From Usitatibacter sp035624355 (GTDB lineage: Bacteria; Pseudomonadota; Gammaproteobacteria; Burkholderiales; Usitatibacteraceae), in NCBI GenBank assembly GCA_035624355.1, contig DASPRQ010000030.1:1-25197 (forward strand): DNA of 25,197 nucleotides, written 5' to 3'. The position numbers were made by a program, and so were the translations under genes. Shown here one piece after another: positions 1 through 6,527 of the stretch. Positions within the stretch are counted from its first letter, which is position 1. Every line of letters begins with the position of its first letter. Below the pieces are notes generated by a model. It worked only from the letters and a program-made list of their open reading frames with translations, had not been told where the DNA came from and ran no database searches.

Positions 1-179
1 TGGCGCAGATCACGCCGCCCGTGGGCTTCAACCTCTTCGTGCTGCAGGGGATGACCCGGCGCGAGATCACCTGGATCGCGCGCGTGTCGTTCCCGCTCTT
101 CCTGCTCATGGTGGCAGCGGTGGGCCTCATCTTCTTCTTCCCCGGGTTCGTCACCTGGCTTCCGGGGCGCATGCGCTAG
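1..179 (+). CDS. TRAP transporter large permease (DctM family), C-terminal fragment
   Basis: Only the last 58 residues are in the window, read in frame from base 3 to the TAG at 177-179. The fragment opens with the motif AQITPPVGFNLFVLQG, which is the conserved TPPVG loop near the end of TRAP large permeases. A single hydrophobic segment follows (about VSFPLFLLMVAAVGLIFFF) and then a short end in PGFVTWLPGRMR. The family forms the sodium-coupled membrane channel of tripartite transporters that take up organic acids with a periplasmic binding protein. This is a different protein from the complete DctM at 2958-4337: its loop reads TPPVG rather than HPPVG and its tail differs. Two TRAP systems therefore lie close together. 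The substrate cannot be judged from this fragment, and the 5' part lies outside the window. Confidence 0.9.
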   Translation, partial: AQITPPVGFNLFVLQGMTRREITWIARVSFPLFLLMVAAVGLIFFFPGFVTWLPGRMR

Positions 180-221
180 CCCCGTGTCACAATGGGCTTC
201 CCTGCCCGCCCCGGAGGCCCC

Positions 222-470
222 ATGGACAGCGACAAGACCGTCAGGAACGCCTTCCTCGACACCGTCGTGCGCCAGATCGAGTCGGGGGAGCCGCCCGTGG
301 CCAAGGCCACCTACGAGCGCCTCATCGCGGCGGGGCAATCGCACACGCAGGCCCTGCACCTCATCGCCGCCGCCCTGCGCAGCGAGATGGACCGGATGCT
401 CGCCGACGCCAAGCCCTTCGACAACCAGCGCTACGCGGAGCTGCTCGCGAAGATCGCCCCCGAGGGCTGA
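222..470 (+). CDS. small uncharacterised helical protein, 82 aa
   Basis: I do not recognise a named family with certainty. The ATG at 222 is preceded by GGAGG at 213-217, so I prefer it to an in-frame ATG at 192 that would add ten residues and has no ribosome binding site. The product is soluble, has no signal peptide or membrane segment, and looks all-helical. The central part (about residues 20-55) reads as two helices around the phrase YERLIAAGQSHTQALHLIAA. This resembles the 'rL.a.G....eA.h.Ia..L..E' helical repeat of small SEC-C/DUF1841-like proteins in proteobacteria, but the similarity is from memory and short. The stop lies only 4 nt before the TTG start of the NRDE-family gene, so the two are probably co-transcribed. 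Confidence 0.7.
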   Translation: MDSDKTVRNAFLDTVVRQIESGEPPVAKATYERLIAAGQSHTQALHLIAAALRSEMDRMLADAKPFDNQRYAELLAKIAPEG

Positions 471-474
471 GCCC

Positions 475-1293
475 TTGTGCCTCATCGTGGTCGCGTGGCG
501 CGCCCGCGCCGACCTTCCCCTCGTCGTCGCCGCCAACCGCGACGAGTGGCGCGACCGCCCCGCCGAGCCCGCGCGCTGGTGGCCCGGTGAGCCCGAGCTC
601 CTCGCCGGCCGCGACCTGAAGGCCGGCGGCACGTGGATGGGCGTCACGCGCGGCGGGCGCTTCGCGGCGGTGACCAACTTCCGCGACCCCTCGGACCGCC
701 GCTCCACCGCCCGCTCGCGCGGCGAGCTGGTCACGGGCTTCCTCGCCGGCGCCGATTCGCCCCCGGCCTTCCTCGCGGCCCTCGCCACCCGCGCGGGCGA
801 GTACAACGGCTTCAACCTCATCGTGGGCGACGGGACGAGCCTGTGGTACTTCGGCAGCCGCGAGGGCGGCGCGCGTGCCATCGAGCCGGGGGTGCACGGC
901 CTGTCCAACCACCTCCTCGACGAGCCCTGGCCCAAGGTGACCCGGGGGCGGCGGGCGATGGAGCGGGCGCTCGCGGACGCCGACCCCGCCCCCGCGCTCT
1001 TCGCGCTGCTCGCCGACCGGCAGGGGGTGCCGGACGCGGAGCTTCCCGACACCGGAGTGGGCCTCGAGTGGGAGCGGCGCCTCGCCTCCCCGCTCATCAC
1101 CGGGGCCGACTACGGGACGCGCGCCTCGACGGTGGTCGCGTTCTCCGCCGCCGGGGAGGTCGCCTTCGAGGAGCGCGCGCTGGACGCCGACGGCCGGGTG
1201 GTTTCCCGCACGAACCATGCGTTTCGTCAAGTTGACGGGGGAGCCGGCGTGGATAGAATCGCGCGTCCCCCCACCCCCAGGAGCAAGCCATGA
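475..1293 (+). CDS. NRDE/TANGO2-family protein, TTG start
   Basis: The 272-residue product begins MCLIVVAW and soon after has the family hallmark Asn-Arg-Asp-Glu (VVAANRDEWRDRP). Further family features are GRDLKAGGTWMGVTRGGRFAAVTNFR, YNGFNLIVGD, the LSNHLLDEPWPKV stretch and a C-terminal YGTRASTVV. NRDE proteins, including eukaryotic TANGO2, nearly always start Met-Cys-Leu. Here that fixes the start at TTG 475-477, with GAGGG at 462-466 eight bases upstream. The cellular role in bacteria is unsettled; links to haem or lipid metabolism come from TANGO2 work. The last 20 or so residues look unconserved and overlie the dctP promoter. The TGA overlaps the ATG of dctP (ATGA), so some read-through coupling is possible. 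Confidence 0.88.
   Translation: MCLIVVAWRARADLPLVVAANRDEWRDRPAEPARWWPGEPELLAGRDLKAGGTWMGVTRGGRFAAVTNFRDPSDRRSTARSRGELVTGFLAGADSPPAFLAALATRAGEYNGFNLIVGDGTSLWYFGSREGGARAIEPGVHGLSNHLLDEPWPKVTRGRRAMERALADADPAPALFALLADRQGVPDAELPDTGVGLEWERRLASPLITGADYGTRASTVVAFSAAGEVAFEERALDADGRVVSRTNHAFRQVDGGAGVDRIARPPTPRSKP
1232..1259 (+). promoter_or_regulatory. sigma-70 promoter for dctP, inside the NRDE gene
   Basis: A -35 box TTGACG (1232-1237) and a -10 box TAGAAT (1254-1259) are separated by 16 bases, each matching the consensus at five of six positions. This is the best canonical promoter in the window and is AT-rich against its surroundings. The predicted start near 1266 gives a leader of about 24 nt before the dctP ATG at 1290, with AGGAG at 1279-1283. 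It lies wholly within the 3' end of the NRDE reading frame. Confidence 0.7.
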
Positions 1294-2294
1294 TCCGCCG
1301 CATCGCCGCCGCCCTCCTGCTCGCCGCGCTCCCGGTCGCCGGGGCGCTCGCGCAGGCGCCCATCGTCATCAAGTTCAGCCACGTCGTCGCCCCCAACACG
1401 CCGAAGGGCAAGGGCGCCGAGTACTTCAAGAAGCTCGCCGAGGAGCGCACCCACGGCCGCGTGAAGGTCGAGGTGTACCCCAACAGCACGCTCTACAAGG
1501 ACGCCGAGGAAGTCGACGCGCTGCAGTTGGGCGCGGTGCAGATGCTCGCCCCGTCGCTCGCGAAATTCGGCCCCCTGGGCGTGCGCGACTTCGAGGTGTT
1601 CGACCTGCCCTACCTCTTCGACAACTACGACGAGCTGCACAAGGTCACCTACGGCAAGATCGGCCAGGACCTCTTCAAGAAGCTCGAGCCCAAGGGCATC
1701 ATCGGCCTCGCGTACTGGGACAACGGCTTCATGGACATGAGCGCCAACAAGCCCCTGCGGACCCCGGCCGACTTCCGCGGCCTCAAGATGCGCATCCAGT
1801 CCTCGAAGGTGATCGACAGCCAGATGCGCGCTCTGGGCGCGATCCCGCAGGTGATGGCCTTCTCCGAGGTGTACCAGGCGCTGCAGACGGGCGTCGTGGA
1901 CGGCACCGAGAACCCGCCCTCCAACCTCTACACGCAGAAGATGCACGAGGTGCAGAAGTACCTCACGCTCTCCGACCACCACTACCTCGGCTACGCGGTG
2001 ATCGTGAACAGGAAGTTCTGGGACGGGCTGCCGCCCGACATCCGCCAGACGCTGGACCAGGCGATGGTCGACACGACCAAGTACGTGAACCAGATCGCCC
2101 AGAAGGAGAACGACGACGCGCTCGAGGCGGTCCGCAAGAGCGGCAAGACCGAGATCATCACGCTCACCCCCGAGCAGAAGCGCGAATGGATGAAGGCCCT
2201 CGTCAAGGTCCACAAGGAGAACGAGTCGCGCATCGGCAAGGACCTGATCGAGTCGATCTACAAGGAAACGGGGTTCGACCCCGGCAAGCTGTAA
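1290..2294 (+). CDS. dctP: TRAP dicarboxylate transporter, periplasmic solute-binding protein DctP
   Basis: The 334-residue product has a signal peptide of about 21 residues ending GALA before QAP, so it is exported to the periplasm. It is a full-length DctP-family binding protein. The family's ligand-clamping Arg is R168 in LKMRIQSSK. The stretch at 188-212 (VMAFSEVYQALQTGVVDGTE then NPPSN) is nearly the signature of C4-dicarboxylate binders that deliver succinate, fumarate or malate. AGGAG lies 6 nt before the ATG, and a strong promoter lies at 1232-1259. It heads dctPQM. A hairpin just after the stop probably lets it be made in excess of the membrane subunits, as such transporters need. 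The substrate assignment is by motif resemblance and not proven. Confidence 0.93.
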   Translation: MIRRIAAALLLAALPVAGALAQAPIVIKFSHVVAPNTPKGKGAEYFKKLAEERTHGRVKVEVYPNSTLYKDAEEVDALQLGAVQMLAPSLAKFGPLGVRDFEVFDLPYLFDNYDELHKVTYGKIGQDLFKKLEPKGIIGLAYWDNGFMDMSANKPLRTPADFRGLKMRIQSSKVIDSQMRALGAIPQVMAFSEVYQALQTGVVDGTENPPSNLYTQKMHEVQKYLTLSDHHYLGYAVIVNRKFWDGLPPDIRQTLDQAMVDTTKYVNQIAQKENDDALEAVRKSGKTEIITLTPEQKREWMKALVKVHKENESRIGKDLIESIYKETGFDPGKL

Positions 2295-2308
2295 GTCGCA
2301 AGGCTCGC

Positions 2309-2334
2309 GGGCCGGGGGTTCCCCCGGCCCGTTT
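2309..2334 (+). terminator. dctP-dctQ intercistronic hairpin, probable attenuator
   Basis: A perfect 10-bp GC-only inverted repeat (2309-2318 and 2321-2330) with a nominal 2-base loop begins 14 nt after the dctP stop and is followed by GTTT. The T-tract is too short for an efficient terminator, so I read it as a partial terminator or a 3'-end stabiliser for the dctP message within the dctPQM operon. Confidence 0.6.
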
Positions 2335-2352
2335 CGCTTCGGGGGAGGCGGC

Positions 2353-2961
2353 GTGCGAGTGTTGCTGAAGGTGCTCGACCGGCTGGAGGAGTGGCTGATC
2401 GCCTCGCTCATCGCGGGCGCGACGCTCCTCATCTTCGTCGCCGTCGCCCACCGCTACGCGCTCGACCTGAGCGCCAAGTACCACTTCGACCGGGTGTACG
2501 ACACGCTCTTCCAGGTGAACCTCGCCTGGGCGCAGGAGCTGTGCATCTACATGTTCGTGTGGATGGCGAAGTTCGGCGCGGCCTACGGCGTGCGCACCGG
2601 CATCCACGTGGGCGTCGACGTGCTGGTGAACAAGCTCCCGCCGAAGGGACGCTCCGCGTCGATCCTCTTCGGCCTCCTCGCCGGCGCTTTCTTCACCGGC
2701 ATCGTCGCGTACTTCGGCGCCTCGTTCGTGTGGAACCTCGCGCACACCGACCAGACCTCGCCCGACATGGAGGTCCCGATGTGGATCGTCTACCTCGCGA
2801 TCCCGCTGGGCTCCGGCCTCATGTGCTTCCGCTTCCTGCAGGTCGCCTGGCGCTTCTGGCGGAGCGGCGAGCTGCCGCACCACGACGCGGCGCACGTCGA
2901 GGGCGTCGATCCCGCCGCCTCCCCCGCCCTCGCCCCGCAGCCCCAGGGAGCGGCGCGATGA
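2353..2961 (+). CDS. dctQ: TRAP transporter small permease DctQ
   Basis: The product is about 202 residues with four predicted membrane helices: roughly residues 15-32, 58-78, 98-122 and 142-165. The family motif around WAQELCIYMFVWMAKFGAAY followed by GVRTGIHVGVD is present between helices two and three. DctQ partners the large subunit DctM in the inner membrane and docks the binding protein. The start is a GTG at 2353 with GGGGGAGG at 2341-2348. A second in-frame GTG at 2359 has better spacing to the same site, so the true start could be two codons later. The C-terminal 35 residues are a Pro/Ala-rich cytoplasmic tail. The TGA overlaps the dctM ATG by 4 nt, which points to translational coupling. 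Confidence 0.9.
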   Translation: MRVLLKVLDRLEEWLIASLIAGATLLIFVAVAHRYALDLSAKYHFDRVYDTLFQVNLAWAQELCIYMFVWMAKFGAAYGVRTGIHVGVDVLVNKLPPKGRSASILFGLLAGAFFTGIVAYFGASFVWNLAHTDQTSPDMEVPMWIVYLAIPLGSGLMCFRFLQVAWRFWRSGELPHHDAAHVEGVDPAASPALAPQPQGAAR

Positions 2962-4337
2962 GCGCGGTGATGCGGCCCGCGGTCATGACGCCGCGCGCGG
3001 CGACCGCGACCGTCGCGGTGATCCTCGCGCTCCTCCTCGCGATCGCCTTCACGAGCAACGCCGGCATCATCTTCGCGCTCCTCGTGGCGCTGATGCTCAC
3101 GGGCATGCCGATCTCGATCGCGCTCGGGCTCACGGTCCTCGTGTTCCTCTTCACGATGACCGACGTCTCGATCCAGTCGGTGGGCCTCAAGCTCTTCACC
3201 GGCATCGAGAAGTTCGAGATCATGGCGGTGCCGTTCTTCATCCTCGCGGGCACCTTCCTCACGCACGGCGGGGTGGCGCGCCGCATGATCGACTTCGCCA
3301 CCTCGCTCGTCGGGCACCTCTCGGGCGGGCTCGCGCTCGCGGGCATCGTCGCCTGCGCCATGTTCGCGCTCGTCTGCGGGTCGAGCGTCGCGACCGTCGT
3401 CGCGATCGGCTCGATCGTGCTCCCCGAGATGGTGCGCAAGGGCTACCCGATGCGCTTCGGCGCCGGGGTGATCACCGTCGCGGGATCGCTCGGGATCCTC
3501 ATGCTCCCGTCGATCCCGAAGGTGATCTACGCGGTGGCGACGAACACCTCCATCGGCGCCCTCTTCGTGGCCGGGCTGCTGCCCGGGATCCTCCTCACGC
3601 TGATGCTGTGCACCGTCACGTGGTGGATCGCGAAGAAGAACGACTACGCGCGGATGGAGCGCCAGACCTGGGCGCAGCGCTGGATCGCGTTCCGCCGCAG
3701 CGTCTGGGGCCTGATGCTCGTCGTGATCATCATCGGCGGCATCTATTCGGGCATCTTCACCGCGACCGAAGCGGCGGCGATGGCGGCGGTGTACTCGTTC
3801 TTCGTCTCCGTCTTCGTGTACAAGGACCTGAAGATGCGCGACGTGCCGAAGGTGCTGCTCAATTCGGCGAACACGTCCGCGATGCTGCTCTACATCATCA
3901 CGAACGCGGTGCTCTTCTCGTTCATCCTCACCAACGAGAACATCCCGAACGCGCTCGCGCAGTGGTTCCTCTCGAAGAACCTCAACTGGGTCGAGTTCCT
4001 GCTGATCGCGAACCTGATGCTGCTCATCGCCGGCAACTTCATGGAGCCGTCGTCGTGCATCCTGATCATGGCGCCGATCCTCTATCCCACGGCGGTGGGC
4101 CTCGGCATCAACCCCGTGCACCTCGGGATCCTCATCGACGTCAACATGGAAGTGGGCCTGTGCCACCCGCCCGTGGGGCTCAACCTCTACGTCGCCTCCG
4201 GCATCTCGCGATTGGGGATCACGGAGCTCACCAAGGCCGTGCTGCCGTGGCTCGTCACGATGCTGGTGTTCCTCGTGATCGTGACGTACTGGCCGGAGCT
4301 CTCGCTCTTCCTGCCGCGCGCGATGAAGATGATGTAG
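2958..4337 (+). CDS. dctM: TRAP transporter large permease DctM
   Basis: The 459-residue product is a multi-spanning inner-membrane protein with about 12 hydrophobic segments, and is the ion-coupled translocating subunit of the TRAP complex. C4-dicarboxylate DctM signatures are clear: FEIMAVPFFILAGTFLTHGG (85-104), ATNTSIGALFVAG (194-206), GNFMEPSS (359-366) and NMEVGLCHPPVGLNLYVASG (396-415). The first conserved re-entrant loop, usually with a Pro-Pro-Ser triplet, here reads SLGILMLPSIPK (177-188), with Leu183 in place of the first Pro and Lys188 where a hydrophobic residue is usual. The length of the family is otherwise normal. The start overlaps the dctQ stop, so the two membrane subunits are made together. 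The segment 4338-4381 that follows has a GCGCGC stem (4338-4343/4358-4363) but no T-tract. Confidence 0.93.
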   Translation: MSAVMRPAVMTPRAATATVAVILALLLAIAFTSNAGIIFALLVALMLTGMPISIALGLTVLVFLFTMTDVSIQSVGLKLFTGIEKFEIMAVPFFILAGTFLTHGGVARRMIDFATSLVGHLSGGLALAGIVACAMFALVCGSSVATVVAIGSIVLPEMVRKGYPMRFGAGVITVAGSLGILMLPSIPKVIYAVATNTSIGALFVAGLLPGILLTLMLCTVTWWIAKKNDYARMERQTWAQRWIAFRRSVWGLMLVVIIIGGIYSGIFTATEAAAMAAVYSFFVSVFVYKDLKMRDVPKVLLNSANTSAMLLYIITNAVLFSFILTNENIPNALAQWFLSKNLNWVEFLLIANLMLLIAGNFMEPSSCILIMAPILYPTAVGLGINPVHLGILIDVNMEVGLCHPPVGLNLYVASGISRLGITELTKAVLPWLVTMLVFLVIVTYWPELSLFLPRAMKMM

Positions 4338-4381
4338 GCGCGCGGGGGGCCGCGCCGGCGCGCTAAGCTTCCGCCTTCCGC

Positions 4382-5818
4382 ATGGAACCCGGGCCTCTCT
4401 ATCTCGCCATCGACCAGGGCACGCACGCGAGCCGCGCGGTCGTGCTGGACCGCCGTGGGCGCGTGGTCTCGCAGGCCGAGCGCGCGATCTCGCTCGCGCG
4501 GCCCCGTCCCGACTGGGCCGAGCAGGACGGCGAGGAGATGGTCGCCTCGATCGTCGAGGCGGCGCGCGAGGCGCTCGCCGCCCTGGGAGGGCGTGCGCGC
4601 GAGGTCGCCGCCGCGGGCCTCGCGAGCCAGCGCGCGAGCTGCGCGTGCTGGGACCGGCGCCACGGCCGCGCGCTCGCCCCGCTCTTCAGCTGGCAGGACC
4701 GCCGGGCGCACGAGTGGCTCCGCCAATTCGAGCCGCACGGCGAATCCGTGCACCGCAAGACGGGCCTCTTCCTCTCGGCGCACTACGGGGCAAGCAAGCT
4801 GCGCTGGGCGCTCGACAACCTGCCCGCAGTACGCGCGGCCCGCGAGGACGGCACCCTCGCCTGGGGACCGCAGGCGAGCTTCCTCGTCTTCCGCCTCACC
4901 GAGGAGCGTTCGCTCTTCGCCGATCCGCAGTGCGCGGCGCGGACCCAGCTCTGGAACCTCGCCACGCGCGACTGGGACCCGGAGCTGCTCGCGCTCTTCG
5001 GCCTGCCCGCCGGGTTCCTCCCGAAGACCGCGCCCACGCGCCACCCGTTCGGGACGCTGCGCATCGGCGAGGCGGCCGTTCCCCTCGTCGCGGTGAACGG
5101 CGACCAGTCCGCGGCCGTGTTCGCCTTCGGCTGGCCCGAGGAGGATTCCGCGTACGTGAACATCGGCACGAGCGCCTTCGTGCAGCGCGCCGTGACGAAA
5201 GCGCCGCCGTACCTCCCCCGTAGCCTCACCGGCATCATCCTCGACGACGGCGCGACGACGGTGTACTCCGTCGAGGGCAACGTGAACGGGGCGGGCACGG
5301 CGCTCGAGTGGCTCGGCACCGCGCTCGGGATCGCGGACGCCGAGGCGCGGCTTCCCGAATGGCTCGATCGCCCGGGCGACCCGCCGCTCTTCCTCAACGG
5401 CATCGCGGGGCTCGGCGGCCCGTTCTGGAAGCCGGATTTCGAATCGCACTTCGTGGGCGAGGGCGAGTCGTGGCGGAAGGCGGTGGCGGTCGTCGAGAGC
5501 ATGGCGTTCCTCCTCCAGGCGAACTTCGACGAGATCGACAGGTACGTGGCGCCGGCGCGGCGCATTCGCGTGAGCGGGGGCGTCTCGCGCCTCGACGGAC
5601 TGTGCGCGAGGCTCGCCTCGGTGAGCGGCCTCCCGGTGCATCGCCGCCACGATCCGGAGGCCACCGCGCGCGGCATCGGCTACCTCGCTGCCGGCCGTCC
5701 TTCGCCCTGGAACGAGGACTCCTCCGGGGAGTCGCTCTTCGAGCCGCGGAACGATCCCGCGCTGCGCGCGCGCTACGCCCGCTGGCGCGCGCTCATGAAG
5801 GAGGCGACGGGCATTTGA
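4382..5818 (+). CDS. FGGY-family carbohydrate kinase, glycerol-kinase-like, altered substrate site
   Basis: The 478-residue product belongs to the FGGY kinases, which phosphorylate sugars or polyols with ATP. The N-terminal phosphate loop is AIDQGTHASRAVVLD (9-23). The second domain has the catalytic Asp in VNGDQSAA (D241), an adenosine/phosphate loop NIGTSAF (260-266) and SGGVSRLDG (398-406). It most resembles glycerol kinase, with SWQDRRA (103-109) and a TGL...ASKLRWALDN stretch. However, the glycerol-binding NQRET motif reads SQRAS (82-86): the Arg is kept and the Glu that holds glycerol hydroxyls is gone. The substrate is therefore probably not glycerol. It lies 44 nt after dctM, has no clear ribosome site, and probably shares the dct transcript. 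It overlaps the convergent YHS gene by 26 nt. Confidence 0.88.
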   Translation: MEPGPLYLAIDQGTHASRAVVLDRRGRVVSQAERAISLARPRPDWAEQDGEEMVASIVEAAREALAALGGRAREVAAAGLASQRASCACWDRRHGRALAPLFSWQDRRAHEWLRQFEPHGESVHRKTGLFLSAHYGASKLRWALDNLPAVRAAREDGTLAWGPQASFLVFRLTEERSLFADPQCAARTQLWNLATRDWDPELLALFGLPAGFLPKTAPTRHPFGTLRIGEAAVPLVAVNGDQSAAVFAFGWPEEDSAYVNIGTSAFVQRAVTKAPPYLPRSLTGIILDDGATTVYSVEGNVNGAGTALEWLGTALGIADAEARLPEWLDRPGDPPLFLNGIAGLGGPFWKPDFESHFVGEGESWRKAVAVVESMAFLLQANFDEIDRYVAPARRIRVSGGVSRLDGLCARLASVSGLPVHRRHDPEATARGIGYLAAGRPSPWNEDSSGESLFEPRNDPALRARYARWRALMKEATGI

Positions 5819-6419
5819 AGCCGGGGCAGTGCGGCGGCGCGGGCTTCGCGCGCGCCACCTCGTCGGCGAGCTCCTTGCCCGTCTTGTAGTGGGGCACGCG
5901 GAAGACGAGGCGCTTCACGCGCTGGAAGAGCGCGTTGGAGCCGTTCACCTCGGTGTCCCAGTAGTGGTGCGCGAGCGCGAGGTTGCGCGGGGCGTCGAGC
6001 ATGAAGGCGTCGTGGGAGCCCTTGCCGCCGAAGATGTAGAGCTTGCCGTCGAAGATCTCCCAGACGTCGGTGTCGCCGCCCCAGGGAATGGCGTACACCA
6101 TGCCGTTGGCGCAGAAGCCCCCGAACTGCGGGATGTACTTCTCCGGCGCGGCGTCGAACAGCGCCTTGTGCTCGGCGGTGGCGAAGCGGAAGGTCACGCC
6201 CTCGTACACCGATTCGATCGCGGGCGAGCCGGCCTCGTCGCGATGGTCCGTGAAGTAGCTCACGACGTCGTGCCCGAAGAGGATGAGGTGCTTGTCGGGG
6301 CCGTCGGAGATCGCGTTCACCGGCGAGAGGCCCTCGCCGGGGCTCTCGGTCACGAGCGGGGCGCAGCCGGCGACCACGAAGGCCGCGCAGGCGGCGAGGA
6401 GTTTCACGTGGGCTTGCAT
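5793..6419 (-). CDS. YHS-domain lipoprotein
   Basis: The 208-residue product starts with a lipoprotein signal: a basic-hydrophobic segment followed by the lipobox VAGC with Cys19 as the lipidated residue. It should be anchored in the envelope. Residues about 42-110 match the YHS fold seen in secreted YHS proteins (HLILFGHDVVSYFTD, then VTFRFATAEHKALFDAAPEK, then YIPQFGGFCANGM). The role of this group is not established; metal or copper handling is often suggested for YHS domains, but I see no metal cluster beyond scattered Cys and His. The C-terminus has CPGFKCP and is encoded over the end of the convergent kinase gene. A purine-rich AAGGAAGGA lies about 6 nt before the ATG. Inverted TTCCC/GGGAA half-sites lie upstream. 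Confidence 0.85.
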   Translation of the reverse strand: MQAHVKLLAACAAFVVAGCAPLVTESPGEGLSPVNAISDGPDKHLILFGHDVVSYFTDHRDEAGSPAIESVYEGVTFRFATAEHKALFDAAPEKYIPQFGGFCANGMVYAIPWGGDTDVWEIFDGKLYIFGGKGSHDAFMLDAPRNLALAHHYWDTEVNGSNALFQRVKRLVFRVPHYKTGKELADEVARAKPAPPHCPGFKCPSPPS

Positions 6420-6471
6420 GGGAGTCCTTCCTTCGTCGATGCGCCGGATCGTTTCTTATGCGGCGCGTGCA

Positions 6472-6506
6472 TTCCCTTGGAACAGGCGGGCCCCAGGGAA
6501 ATTCCC
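6472..6506. promoter_or_regulatory. inverted TTCCC/GGGAA half-sites upstream of the YHS lipoprotein gene
   Basis: The 108-bp gap at 6420-6527 holds TTCCCTTGG (6472-6480) and CCCAGGGAA (6492-6500), which are inverted copies matching at 8 of 9 positions with centres 20 bp apart. A further palindrome GGGAAATTCCC follows at 6496-6506. No T-tract follows, so this is not a terminator for the upstream Sua5 gene. The spacing suits a dimeric regulator, but no regulator is known for it. Confidence 0.35.
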
Positions 6507-6527
6507 GATCGCACGCAACCCGCCGCC

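Noticed and set aside
1200..1289. Sigma-54 promoter for dctP, as in DctB/DctD-controlled systems
   Set aside because: No GG-N10-GC pair with the TGGC...TTGC surroundings was found; a sigma-70 promoter is present instead, and no two-component genes are in the window.
2790..4166. Minus-strand open frame of 458 codons antisense to dctM
   Set aside because: His/Arg/Asp/Glu-rich low-complexity product that mirrors the hydrophobic codons of dctM; no start signal or family.
4338..4363. GC hairpin after dctM as a terminator
   Set aside because: The GCGCGC arms are followed by TAAGCTTCC, not a T-tract, and the loop is 14 bases; weak evidence for termination.
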